From Pseudovibrio exalbescens (GTDB lineage Bacteria > Pseudomonadota > Alphaproteobacteria > Rhizobiales > Stappiaceae): a stretch of DNA of 64,000 bases. The position numbers and the translations under genes were made by a program. Where the stretch lies: contig NZ_JAQZAJ010000003.1 in NCBI RefSeq assembly GCF_028737195.1, positions 124,001-188,000 on the forward strand. Direction: 5' to 3'. Within the stretch, counting starts at the first letter, position 1; every line of letters starts with the position of its first letter. Below the pieces are notes generated by a model. That model was not told the origin of the DNA. It did not search any database and saw nothing but the letters and a program-made list of their open reading frames with translations. This document shows positions 17,560 through 27,235 of this stretch, piece after piece.

Positions 17560-18276
17560 TTACTGAGGGATGAATTCGAAGAGAATAACTTCGGCATCCT
17601 CGCCGTTTGTCAGCTTCACTTCACCTGCGCCATAGATCTGGGCAGCGTCGCCGCCGGTGTAGCTTTCGCCGTTGATCGTGACTGTGCCGCGTACCACATG
17701 GATGTAGGCGGAACGGTTGTTCTTGAGCTCATGGCTTACCTGCTGCTCACCGCTCAGCTCTGCGGCGTAAACATCCGTGTGAGAGTTCGCCAGCAGGGAC
17801 CCTTCACGCCCATCATGGGACAGGAACAGCTTCAGCTTGCCATCACGGTCCCCGGGCGCAAAATCGAAGGTGTCATAGCGCGGCTTGGTGTTTTCCTTGG
17901 CAGGCACAAGCCAGATCTGGAGGAACTTGACCGGGTCCTTGTCAGAGGCGTTGAACTCGGAGTGATAGACACCGGTTCCTGCGCTCATGTACTGAACACC
18001 GCCACCGTGCACCACGCTGCCATTGCCAATGGAATCCTTGTGTTCCAGGCCACCGGACTGGACATATGAAAAGATTTCGAAGTTCTGGTGCGGGTGGGTT
18101 GGGAAGCCCCCGCGAGGGGCAACGTAGTCATCGTTGATGACCCGCAGGTTTTCAAACTGAATGTTGTTCGGATCGAAGTAGCTGCCAAAGCTGAAGCTGT
18201 GCGCAGACTTCAGCCAGCCCATGTCTACATAGCCGCGGCTGGAAGCAGGCTTCTTTGTGATTGTCAGAGTATTCAT
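17560..18276 (-). CDS. Pirin-family bicupin protein
   Basis: A 238-residue protein with the pirin signature GFPTHPHQNFEIFSYVQSGG and the second ligand site GTGVYHSEFNA; the His, His, His, Glu ligand set of pirins is present. Pirins are cytosolic Fe-binding bicupins. Some are quercetinases and others act as redox-dependent regulators, and the sequence does not decide which. The start at 18276 (MNTLTITKKPA) follows a perfect AGGAGGT; a longer frame to 18321 lacks such a site. A terminator follows, so the gene is probably monocistronic. Confidence 0.92.
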   Translation of the reverse strand: MNTLTITKKPASSRGYVDMGWLKSAHSFSFGSYFDPNNIQFENLRVINDDYVAPRGGFPTHPHQNFEIFSYVQSGGLEHKDSIGNGSVVHGGGVQYMSAGTGVYHSEFNASDKDPVKFLQIWLVPAKENTKPRYDTFDFAPGDRDGKLKLFLSHDGREGSLLANSHTDVYAAELSGEQQVSHELKNNRSAYIHVVRGTVTINGESYTGGDAAQIYGAGEVKLTNGEDAEVILFEFIPQ

Positions 18277-18569
18277 GGCTTTACCTCCTGTGGAGTGGCT
18301 CAATTCGTTTTCTGACAGCAAATGTAACTGTTATTCCTGAGGGAACAAGTTGGCCTGAATTGATCATACTGTTCGCAATTATTGAACGATCTTGGTGGGG
18401 TGCGGCGCCGGCGTGGCGGTGCAGCTTTGGCGTTTAGAGAAAGCGTGCGCTGCAAGTCCTTGTTGGTAACCCTGTGAAACCTTTGGATAGCTGGCTTGGC
18501 ATTAAGACAGTACACCGCCTCGCTCTTTAGGCTGGCACTGTTGAGTATCGAGTCGGACACACATCATCC

Positions 18570-19808
18570 ATGACACTAAGAGTGCTTCACACGGCAGACT
18601 GGCATATCGGCCAAACGCTGAACGGCTGGTCGCGTACCTTTGAGCATCAAGCGTTTTTCAAGCAGCTTACAGAGCTGGTGAAGGCGCATGATGTGGATGC
18701 ACTGGTGATGGCCGGGGATGTGTTCGACAATCAGAACCCTTCGGCAGATGCAACACGCCTATTCTATGAGGCGCTGGCGGAGCTGCGGGAGGTGAACCCG
18801 CAGTTCATTTCCGTGATTACTGCTGGCAATCATGACCCCGCAGGGCGCATTGAGGCCCCCGGTGTGCTGTTTGAGCGGATCGGGGTTCATGCGCTCGGCA
18901 TGGTGCACCGGCACGATGAAGCGCTTGATGTGGACCGGCATTTGGTCCCGCTTACCGGAAAGGACGGGCGGGTTGAGGCCTATGTGCTGGCCATTCCGTT
19001 TCCACGCGCTTCTGATTTACCTCGGGTTTCTGAGGAGGGGGAAACGGAAGGCTCTGTGGTCGTGCGGGCTGTACGAGCGCTGTATGAGGATGCGGTTGCA
19101 AGGGCGCGGGAACGGATTGCTGATGCGCCCCTTATTGTAACGGGCCACCTTCATGTATGGGGAGCGGAAGAGTCGGAAGGCGCGGAAAGGCGCATTCTGG
19201 TGGGCGGCGAGCACGCAATCCCCCATAGTGTGTTTGACGAGAGCCTTGCCTACGTGGCGCTGGGCCACCTGCACAAGCCTCAAAAGGTGGGGCGTGAGAC
19301 GATCCGCTATTCCGGGTCGCCATTCCCGATGTCGGTTACCGAGCAGGCCTACCAGCACGGTGTTGTGCTGCTTGAGGTCGACGGCGACAAGGTGACGTGG
19401 GAGCGCTTGCCCTTGGAGCGGCCGGTGCCGTTTTACCGCCTTGGCAAGGGTGAGTGCCTGCAGCTGGACGAAGTTCCCGGGGCTCTGGACGCGCTCGGGT
19501 TGGATGAAGACTTGCCGATTGACCAGCGCCCGTTCGTGCATGTTGACCTTAAGCCACAGGTGTCTGGTGCAGGTTTGCGGGCCGAGCTGGACCGCTTGCT
19601 GAAAGGCTATCCGGTGCGGGCGGCCGGGCTTTCTGTTGTCAGAAAGGACCGATCTGCCCCTGAAATAACCGAGGCGGAAGCTTTGGTGCGGCTCCACGAG
19701 CTGGAGCCGGTTGACCTGTTCAAGACAGCTTTCGAGGCGGCGCATGGTGTTGCGCCAGAGGCCTCACATTTGGAATTGTTTCACCGCGCTGCGGCGGAGA
19801 TTGAGTAA
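18570..19808 (+). CDS. sbcD: SbcD-type exonuclease subunit
   Basis: The nuclease subunit of the SbcCD (Mre11-Rad50-like) complex, which cuts DNA hairpins and protein-blocked ends. The 412-residue protein contains all calcineurin-like phosphoesterase motifs: HTADWHIGQ, GDVFDNQNP, AGNHDPAG, GHLHVWG and GHLHKPQ, holding the two Mn ions. The start ATG at 18570 places MTLRVLHTADWHIG in the family position although no strong Shine-Dalgarno is seen. The stop TAA is immediately followed by the ATG of sbcC, so the two are translationally coupled. Confidence 0.96.
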   Translation: MTLRVLHTADWHIGQTLNGWSRTFEHQAFFKQLTELVKAHDVDALVMAGDVFDNQNPSADATRLFYEALAELREVNPQFISVITAGNHDPAGRIEAPGVLFERIGVHALGMVHRHDEALDVDRHLVPLTGKDGRVEAYVLAIPFPRASDLPRVSEEGETEGSVVVRAVRALYEDAVARARERIADAPLIVTGHLHVWGAEESEGAERRILVGGEHAIPHSVFDESLAYVALGHLHKPQKVGRETIRYSGSPFPMSVTEQAYQHGVVLLEVDGDKVTWERLPLERPVPFYRLGKGECLQLDEVPGALDALGLDEDLPIDQRPFVHVDLKPQVSGAGLRAELDRLLKGYPVRAAGLSVVRKDRSAPEITEAEALVRLHELEPVDLFKTAFEAAHGVAPEASHLELFHRAAAEIE

Positions 19809-22800
19809 ATGCGTATCCTATCCATTCGCGGTGAGGGGCTTGCGAGCCTTGCTGCGCCCTTTGAAATTGATCTGGAGGCCGAGCCGCTGCGCGGTGCGGG
19901 CCTGTTTGCGATCACCGGTGAAACCGGGGCGGGCAAATCCACCATCCTTGATGCCATGTGTCTGGCGCTGTTTGGCAAATGCCCGCGTTTGACCAGTGAT
20001 GGCAGTGACGAGAGCGTGCCGGATGTGTCGGGTGACACGTTCCGGGAAAAAGATCCCAAATCCGTTTTGACCCGTGGTGCGATCAACGGCCATGCAGAAG
20101 TGGATTTCGTTGGCGTTGACGGAGAGACCTACCGCTCACGGTGGATGGTTCGCCGGGCACGCGGCAAGGCCTCTGGCCGGCTGCAGAACGTGGACCGCAG
20201 TTTTTTACGCGTGCGCGATGCAAAGACCATGGAAAGCGGCATTAAGAACGTGGATGCCGCCGTGGAGGCTCATCTGGGCCTGAACTATGATCAGTTCCGC
20301 CGCACGGTGCTGCTGGCGCAGGGCGACTTTGATGCCTTCTTGCGCGCCAATGACCGGGAGCGGGCAGCGCTTCTGGAGAAGATCACCGGCACCACCATTT
20401 ATCGGCAGATTTCGGAGAAGGTGCATCAAAAGCACAGCGAGGCCCAAGACGCGGTGCGCGAGCTGGAGGTTCAGGCTGGTACCATTGGCCTGCTGGATGA
20501 GGACGATCGAAAGGGGCTGGAAGCGGAAAAGGCGCAGCACGACACCGACCTTGCCGCCCTGCAGGCGGAACTTGCCAAAACAGAGGCTGTGCTTGGCCAC
20601 TTGACCCGCGTTGAAACCGCTCGTCAGCAGCTTTCCAATGCGCAGGATGCATTCTTGAAGCATCAGGAGGCCTATGCCCAAGCAGCGGATCGTCGGTCGC
20701 TCAGGGATCAGTTGGCGCGTATCGGCCGGGTTGAACCTTCTGCTGCCAATGTGGAGAGGGCGCAGGAAGCGCAAGCCAAAGTAACGCAGGATCTGGAGAA
20801 AGCTCTTCAGGAACTGAGCGCGAAAGAGGGCGAGGTGGCGACGGCGGTGGCTGCAGAGACCGAAACCGCGGATCAGTTTGCCCAGCTTGAAAAGGAGTTG
20901 GAAGCACTCAACCCGCAATGGGTTAAGGCCTATCAACTTGATGAAAAAATCGAGCAGTCGCAGCAAAACGTGACCCAGATGGCTGGCGAGCTTTCGAAGG
21001 CGCAGCAACAGTTTGCCGAGGTGCAAAAGGAGCTGGAACGCGCGCAAAAGCAGCGTGAAGAAAAGGCCGCGCTGAAGGCCAAGCTCCAAGAGCAGCTTGC
21101 GCGATTGCAGCCGATTGCACCGGTTGCTGCCAACCCTGAGCCCGTGCTGGGGGACTTGGCGCAGTATGGTGAACTCAAACACAAACTGGCGGAACGCACG
21201 ACACGGGCCGAGAGGGCGCAGGAGAAGCAGCGGGAACTGGCTGCGATTGAAGCGTCGCTTAGTGAAGAACTCACCAAGCTTGGAACGGAGTTGGAGGCGG
21301 CGGAAACCAATGCTGCCGAGCTGCGGAAAACAACCAGTGGGTTTGATCCGGCTGCCAATGCAAAGGCACGGGAGGCCTTTCAGGAAGTGGCACGGGCAGT
21401 GAAGCGCCTTGGTGATGAACAGGATGCCGTTACCCGTGTCTCGCGCCAAGTGCATGCCGATGAAACACAAATCACGCAACTTGAGGCGCAGGTCAAAGCC
21501 TTGACCGCCAAGCGCGAGGCGGAAGGCGTGCGCCTTGAAGAGCGCAAGAGGCAAGCAGAACAGGCCAAGCAGGCTGCGGCTTTGGCCGACCTTGCCCAAG
21601 ATCAACATGCGGCCCGGCTGAGGGCTGAACTTGCGGCAGATGAAGCGTGTCCTGTGTGCGGCAGTACGGAGCACCCGTTTGCAGACCATGAGGATGGCGA
21701 CCTTACAGCGCTCTTTAAGGAACTGACCGAGCAACGCGCGGCGACACAGCAGAAGCTGCAGGAAAGCCAGCAAACGCTTGAGACGCTTCGCGGCGATGAA
21801 CATCGTTCCACGGTTGAGCTGAGGGTGCAGCGGGAAGCGCTCACCACGCGTCTAGAAGAGCGCCGCCGCACGGAGACAGCGCTTGAAACCTCTTGGCAAA
21901 CTCTTGAAAAAGCAGCGCAAGACGCTTTTGCCGACCGGGAGGACAAGCCGGACTTGGGCCCAACAGCGCAAGAGACCGATCTGAAGGCGCTTGAAAGCAA
22001 GGTGGGCACTTGCCTGGGGGAGCTTGAGGCGTCTTCCAGCCATTACTATGCGCAGATGCGCAAGTTGGAAGACGCGAATACTAAGGTCTTGTCCCTTCGC
22101 CGTACCCGCGAGCAAAAAAGGGAAGAACATGGGGCAAAAGCGAAGGCGCTTGCTGAGCTCAATTCGGCTGCTGCGGTTGATGAGACGGAAAAGCAAGGCT
22201 TGGCAGGCCAGCTTGAGGCGCTTCGTGGGCGTTTGCTCACCGCGCTCTTGCCCTTCAACCTGACAGAAGAAGCGCTTGAAGCGGACGTTTCGGCTGTGGC
22301 GCGTGAGGTTGAGCTGAAGTGCCGTCATTTCCGCGATGCCAGTGCCAAGGAAAAGCAGGTGGAGGGCGAGCTGCAGGAACTTGTCGCAAGCCTGAGCCGT
22401 TCGGAGGAACGTGAGGCGAGCCTTCAAGCCACTGTAACGGCACTGCAAGACAAACACAGCGCGTTGACCCAGTCGCTCGAAACCTTGCGGGCGGACCGCC
22501 TGCAAATTCTGGGGGGCGTGCCGACGGAGCAGCACGAGAAAACGTTTCGGGCCAAACATCAGGCGGCCCGCGATGCAGCTGGCGCGCGCAAGGATGAGCG
22601 GTTGAGCTTGGTGCAAGAGCAGGTGGCGCTTCAGTCTACGGTGACTGGATATCGCAGGCAGCAGGTTCAACAGGCTGAGGTGGTGGAAGCCGCAGAAGCA
22701 GCATTTGCCGCAGCGCTCGTCGAGCACGAAGTTGAAGCCGATCAATTCGCTCTGCTGCGCGTTAGAGCGCGGGAGGAGCTGGCCGGACTGGAGGACGAAC

Positions 22801-23573
22801 TGCGCGCTCTTGATGAAGCGCTGAAGACGGCGCGTGAGACCGTGTCCTTGCGGGAAAAAGATCTGGCGGCGACCGAGCCGGAAAAGGCCGAAGGGGTGGA
22901 ACGTCCTGCCCTTGAAGCTGCTGTTGCTGAGCAACGTGAGAATTCGCAGAAGCTGAGCGAGAGCATCGGCATGCTGCGCCAGAAACTGGAAGATGATGAC
23001 AAGGCGCGCGCCAAAGCCGCGCACATGCAGAAAGCCATTGAAGAGGCGCGCAACCATGCCGACCAGTGGGGCGCTGTTTCAACGGCCATTGGCTCAGCCA
23101 ATGGCGACAAGTTCCAGCGCATTGCGCAGGGTGTGACCCTTGGCTTGTTGGTGGAACTGGCGAACAAGCAACTCAAGCAGCTCAAGCCGCGCTATCGTCT
23201 GGCCCGCGCAGACAAGGGGCTCGGCCTTTTGGTTCTGGATCTGGACATGGGCGATGCGCCGCGCTCAACACGCTCCTTGAGTGGCGGTGAGCGTTTCCTT
23301 GTATCGCTTAGTCTGGCGCTGGCGCTTTCCTCCCTTGAAGGGCGTCAATCCTTCGTGGATACGCTCTTCATTGATGAGGGCTTTGGCTCCTTGGATGGCG
23401 AGACGCTGGATGTTGCTATTGATGCGCTGGAAATGCTGCAGGGGCAGGGCCGCAAGGTGGGCGTTATCAGCCACGTTGAGGCGATGAAGGACCGTATTCC
23501 GGTTCAAGTGCAGGTTCAGCGGCAAGGTGGGGGACGCAGCCGCGTGGCTGTGGTGGCACCTTCGGGCTGGTGA
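19809..23573 (+). CDS. sbcC: SbcC-type ATPase subunit (Rad50-like)
   Basis: A 1254-residue SMC-like ATPase. Walker A is GETGAGKST near residue 38. A very long heptad-rich coiled coil fills the middle, broken near residue 613 by the zinc hook CPVCG. The C-terminal lobe has the ABC signature RSLSGGERFLVSLSLALALSS and Walker B TLFIDEGFGSLD, then the His switch VISHVEAM. The length is above E. coli SbcC (1048) because of the extended coil. The Ala/Glu/Gln-rich arms create long open frames on the opposite strand that are artefacts. Its stop abuts the stop of the convergent Amt-GGDEF-EAL gene with no intergenic DNA. Confidence 0.96.
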   Translation: MRILSIRGEGLASLAAPFEIDLEAEPLRGAGLFAITGETGAGKSTILDAMCLALFGKCPRLTSDGSDESVPDVSGDTFREKDPKSVLTRGAINGHAEVDFVGVDGETYRSRWMVRRARGKASGRLQNVDRSFLRVRDAKTMESGIKNVDAAVEAHLGLNYDQFRRTVLLAQGDFDAFLRANDRERAALLEKITGTTIYRQISEKVHQKHSEAQDAVRELEVQAGTIGLLDEDDRKGLEAEKAQHDTDLAALQAELAKTEAVLGHLTRVETARQQLSNAQDAFLKHQEAYAQAADRRSLRDQLARIGRVEPSAANVERAQEAQAKVTQDLEKALQELSAKEGEVATAVAAETETADQFAQLEKELEALNPQWVKAYQLDEKIEQSQQNVTQMAGELSKAQQQFAEVQKELERAQKQREEKAALKAKLQEQLARLQPIAPVAANPEPVLGDLAQYGELKHKLAERTTRAERAQEKQRELAAIEASLSEELTKLGTELEAAETNAAELRKTTSGFDPAANAKAREAFQEVARAVKRLGDEQDAVTRVSRQVHADETQITQLEAQVKALTAKREAEGVRLEERKRQAEQAKQAAALADLAQDQHAARLRAELAADEACPVCGSTEHPFADHEDGDLTALFKELTEQRAATQQKLQESQQTLETLRGDEHRSTVELRVQREALTTRLEERRRTETALETSWQTLEKAAQDAFADREDKPDLGPTAQETDLKALESKVGTCLGELEASSSHYYAQMRKLEDANTKVLSLRRTREQKREEHGAKAKALAELNSAAAVDETEKQGLAGQLEALRGRLLTALLPFNLTEEALEADVSAVAREVELKCRHFRDASAKEKQVEGELQELVASLSRSEEREASLQATVTALQDKHSALTQSLETLRADRLQILGGVPTEQHEKTFRAKHQAARDAAGARKDERLSLVQEQVALQSTVTGYRRQQVQQAEVVEAAEAAFAAALVEHEVEADQFALLRVRAREELAGLEDELRALDEALKTARETVSLREKDLAATEPEKAEGVERPALEAAVAEQRENSQKLSESIGMLRQKLEDDDKARAKAAHMQKAIEEARNHADQWGAVSTAIGSANGDKFQRIAQGVTLGLLVELANKQLKQLKPRYRLARADKGLGLLVLDLDMGDAPRSTRSLSGGERFLVSLSLALALSSLEGRQSFVDTLFIDEGFGSLDGETLDVAIDALEMLQGQGRKVGVISHVEAMKDRIPVQVQVQRQGGGRSRVAVVAPSGW

Positions 23574-26500
23574 TCAACCCGTGGAGGCGAGTTTCTTGCC
23601 TTCTTTGCCTCTGTTGTTTGCCTCAGGGCGGTTTTCTTCAAGTCGCTTTGAAACTTCATTGAGCACAACAATGTACTCGTTGAGCTGGCCGCCATCCCGT
23701 TCGTGGATGCCTGCCAGCAGATCTTCAGGCGAAAGCGGTGCTGGTCGGCCAATGAGATAGCCCTGAACTTCGTCGCAGGCTTCATTACGTAGCAGCTCCA
23801 GCTCGGGCTCTGTCTCAACACCTTCAGCAATGACTTCCATGCCAAGGGCCTGACCCAAGTCGATAACCGCGCGGATGATTGCTGCAAGACCTGGTGTCGC
23901 GGTTGCGCCGCTAACAAAGCTGCGGTCGATCTTCAAGCGGTCAAACGGGAAGCGGCGCAGGTAACTCAAAGAAGAATAGCCCGTGCCGAAATCATCAAGG
24001 GCAATGCGAACACCGCGCGCCTTCAACGTCTTGAGGGTTTCCAGAGCGCGTCGATCATCATGCAGCAGCACGCTTTCGGTCACCTCAAGCTCAAGCCGTT
24101 GAGGGGCAAGGCCACTTTTTTTCAACGATTGTTCAACATGTTGCAGCAGGTATTCGTCTGCAAACTGAACGGCACTGAGATTAACGCCGACGCGGTATTT
24201 CGAAGGCCAGCTGGCCGCGTTGCGGCACGCTTCTTCCAGCACCCAGCGGCCGATTGGAATGATCAAGCCGCTTTCCTCTGCCACCGGTATAAAATCCGTC
24301 GGGCTCACAAAGCCTTTTGTTGGGTGGTTCCAGCGCAGCAACGCCTCATAGCCCACGATGCTGCGGTCACTGGCCCGCGCCTGCGGCTGGAAGAAGAGCT
24401 GAAACTCTTGGTTGCGGATTGCCTTGCGCATGTCCACTTCCAGCACCCGACGTATGCGGAGGGCGGATTCCATCTCGGATTCGAAAAAGCGGAAGGTGTT
24501 GCGCCCCTCTTCCTTTGCCTTGTAGAGCGCAATATCGGCATTTGCGAGCAGCATGTCCGGGTCCAGCCCGTTGTCGGGAGAAAGGGCGATGCCAATGCTG
24601 GCGCTGGTACGGATCGTGATGTCTTCGGTGACAGAAACCGGCTTTGAGAGCATTTCGAGAATGCGATTGGCGAGGAGGCCGACCTCTGCCTTCGTCTTCA
24701 GATTGACCTGGATAATGGCGAACTCATCGCCGCCAAGGCGGGCGCAAGTATCTGCATGACCGATGCAGGCGTTCAGGCGCTTGGACACGGTCTGGATGAA
24801 CTTGTCACCGGTGGGGTGGCCGTACAGATCGTTGATTTCCTTGAAGCGGTCGAGGTCGATCATCATGATGGCCACAAGGCCTGTTTTCGCTCCGCGGTTC
24901 TCTACTGCCGTTTGGAACCGTTCGCGGAACAGGGTCCGGTTTGGCAGGCCGGTGAGGATGTCATGCTGGGCAAGATGCAAGATCTCCGCTTCGGCCTTTT
25001 TCTGCTGGCGTATATCGCGAATTGCCGAAAGGCGGAAGACAATACCATTCAGCTCCAGCGGGCGGGCGCGAATTTCAACCGGGATGCGCTCCTCAAGCTT
25101 GCTGATGATCATCGTCTGGTAAGGTGCCTGATGGGTGTTTTTCAGGGCACGTTCCGTGATCTTGATGTGGTCTGGTGCAATGAAGTTCAGGATCGGTTTG
25201 CTGATCAGCTCGTCTTCGGAGCGGCCAATCAGCTCTTGAAACGCCTTGTTGCACTCAATGATGCGGCCATTCTTGGAGATGACCAAACCTTCGAAGGTAC
25301 CGTCTGCGAAGACCTTGAGTTTTTGAAAGTCCGCGCTTTCTGTATCCTTGGAGCTTGAAAAGGCCCGGCGATCTTCCGCCGTTTGGAACCTTTCAACGAG
25401 TTCGTTAACCTGGCTGGTAATTCTTGCGTGAATGTCTCCGTGAGGGATTTCAAGTTGGCGGACATTGTCCATGTCACCATGAAGGACTTCCTCAAGTGTC
25501 TGCTCAATGATCGCCAGTTCGCCCCGGTTGTCTTCTTCGGCTGAACCGTCGTCTTTCTGTAGCCCGAGTTTCACCATGCCGAAGCGATCAAGCGTGGTGA
25601 AGAGAATAAACCCTGTGCCAAGCACCCAGGCTGCGTTGGTGAGGACGCCCAAGATCTGAGCGCCCAGCTGGGCATCACGTGTTACAGCTTCGAGGGTGAA
25701 GGACGGGATGATGACGGAGATTGCGACCGAGCCCAATGCAGCAACACCGGCGTAAGCCATGTGGCTTGCTGCTAAACGATTGAAGCCATACACCTTGTTG
25801 GCGTAGTAGAATATGAGGAAGAAGCAGGCTGCGCCCAGTATGCCCGTCAGCGTTGCGGCGGCGGAGGTGATCAATTCCGGAGCGGCTGACGAGAACGTGA
25901 GACCGCCCATGATGCCGAGCAGGATATTGGCAAGAAACGGCAGGTCGCGGCGAAACCGGCCCAACAGCGCGCCTGTCAGGGCGCCAAACAGGGCCGCGTT
26001 CAGCGTGTTGTAGACGATCATGGGCACCAGGCCCGAGAACAATTTCACTGACCCGATGTTTAGGCCAGCCCAGCCTATGATGATCAAGAGGATGCCGGCT
26101 AGAATGGGTACTGCGTTACGCTCCCAATCCACTTCAAAACCATAGGCTCGCGCAGGGCCGATCTTGGCGCGGCCCGTTGCGATTTGTGCGGCCAAAGCAA
26201 ACAGCGGTGCGGTCATATGGATGACCGTGATGCCGGAATGGTCGATGAAGCCGATGGAAGACAATGCCCCCTGGCCCAAGCTTGTTGCGGGAATGCCCCA
26301 CACCCAGTGAGCGTAGACCGGATAAACAATGATCGCGAGCACTGCGGCGGTTATCAAGTGCCCCTTGAAGGTGAGCATGCGTGCAAGCGGTATGTAGGTA
26401 AACAGAACCACAATGCCGCAAAGGACAGTCTGAAATGCTTGGGCTGCCAGAGCACGATCAGAAATGCTGTGCATGAACATCAGGGATGGGTCAAACCCAA

Positions 26501-26861
26501 ACCAGCCAGACTTGGTTGGGCCGAACGCGATCATGAAGCCAATGGTGGTAAAACAGGCAACCCCAACGGCGAATACTGCAATGGCGCGTGTGATTACAAC
26601 ATTCAAGTCTCGGCCTGCGCTGGAGGCACCAAAAATGAAGAAGAAACCGAGCGGGGTCATAAAGGCCATGGCTGCGGTTGCCATGGGCCAGAGCTGCTCG
26701 AGGCTAGCGAGTGTGCTGAAGGCGGGGGCAACAACGCCAGCATATTCTGAGGCAGAGGGAAAGGTGCTCGCGAGCTCAAACATGGGGTGGGACAGTGCCC
26801 CGACAGTCGTCGCCAAACTGCCCACGATAAACGTTAGGCAAGTTTGAATGAGTGCCCGCAT
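23574..26861 (-). CDS. Ammonium transporter (Amt) domain fused to PAS-GGDEF-EAL
   Basis: A 1095-residue fusion. Residues 55-430 form an Amt/Mep/Rh-type domain with about eleven helices: FQT (Phe gate, about 143), HWVWG (185-189), FIDHSGITVIHM with Asp207 and pore His215, GWAGLNIGS (263-271), and the second pore His367 in ASHMAYAG. Residues 515-620 form a PAS domain. The GGDEF domain (about 632-795) has an intact GGDEF at 710-714, but GHAD stands where the RxxD inhibitory site should be. The EAL domain (about 800-1050) has EALLR (839-843), EVTES, DDFGTGYSS (956-964) and AEGVETE, so phosphodiesterase residues are intact. It is probably a membrane sensor coupling ammonium to c-di-GMP turnover. 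Amt domains fused to signalling domains, such as histidine kinases, are known. Confidence 0.93.
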   Translation of the reverse strand: MRALIQTCLTFIVGSLATTVGALSHPMFELASTFPSASEYAGVVAPAFSTLASLEQLWPMATAAMAFMTPLGFFFIFGASSAGRDLNVVITRAIAVFAVGVACFTTIGFMIAFGPTKSGWFGFDPSLMFMHSISDRALAAQAFQTVLCGIVVLFTYIPLARMLTFKGHLITAAVLAIIVYPVYAHWVWGIPATSLGQGALSSIGFIDHSGITVIHMTAPLFALAAQIATGRAKIGPARAYGFEVDWERNAVPILAGILLIIIGWAGLNIGSVKLFSGLVPMIVYNTLNAALFGALTGALLGRFRRDLPFLANILLGIMGGLTFSSAAPELITSAAATLTGILGAACFFLIFYYANKVYGFNRLAASHMAYAGVAALGSVAISVIIPSFTLEAVTRDAQLGAQILGVLTNAAWVLGTGFILFTTLDRFGMVKLGLQKDDGSAEEDNRGELAIIEQTLEEVLHGDMDNVRQLEIPHGDIHARITSQVNELVERFQTAEDRRAFSSSKDTESADFQKLKVFADGTFEGLVISKNGRIIECNKAFQELIGRSEDELISKPILNFIAPDHIKITERALKNTHQAPYQTMIISKLEERIPVEIRARPLELNGIVFRLSAIRDIRQQKKAEAEILHLAQHDILTGLPNRTLFRERFQTAVENRGAKTGLVAIMMIDLDRFKEINDLYGHPTGDKFIQTVSKRLNACIGHADTCARLGGDEFAIIQVNLKTKAEVGLLANRILEMLSKPVSVTEDITIRTSASIGIALSPDNGLDPDMLLANADIALYKAKEEGRNTFRFFESEMESALRIRRVLEVDMRKAIRNQEFQLFFQPQARASDRSIVGYEALLRWNHPTKGFVSPTDFIPVAEESGLIIPIGRWVLEEACRNAASWPSKYRVGVNLSAVQFADEYLLQHVEQSLKKSGLAPQRLELEVTESVLLHDDRRALETLKTLKARGVRIALDDFGTGYSSLSYLRRFPFDRLKIDRSFVSGATATPGLAAIIRAVIDLGQALGMEVIAEGVETEPELELLRNEACDEVQGYLIGRPAPLSPEDLLAGIHERDGGQLNEYIVVLNEVSKRLEENRPEANNRGKEGKKLASTG

Positions 26862-27235
26862 TTCAAACCCCCGAAGCGAAACATCTGGTTTCGGCGCAGT
26901 AATTATTATTTGCCACTTATATTACAGTGGTAGATAGTACACAGTCTCTTTAAATTTCTTTACTTTTTTATCTGTGACAGTTTTTTGTCGGTGCGATTTT
27001 CAGGCGGTTTCCCTACAGGAAAAGCAAAGGGAAACGCCAAGTGTGCTTAATGAACTGATAAAATGCAATTTTATGGGATCTATTCATAACCAGTTGCCCC
27101 TACCTGAAAAACTCAGGCGCGAATCCCATTCCTTAAACAAGTTCACAGTCAAAAGCGTTAGACTTGCGACTAGTTCACAAAATCAACCCAGTTTGATGAC
27201 GAAGCACAGAATTCGTGTCAGGGCCAAGAATAAAA
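26862..27235. other. 374-bp AT-rich divergent intergenic region
   Basis: Separates the leftward Amt-GGDEF-EAL gene from the rightward HAD-like gene and must hold both promoters. An interrupted inverted repeat is visible: GTTTCCC (27007-27013) and GGGAAAC (27029-27035), flanked by GGC/GCC. No short gene is convincing. Confidence 0.5.

Noticed and set aside
20205-23057. Long open frames (532 and 401 codons) on the strand opposite sbcC
   Set aside because: They are complements of the repetitive Ala/Glu/Gln/Leu coiled-coil codons of sbcC, lack ribosome sites and have low-complexity Leu/Arg/Phe composition.
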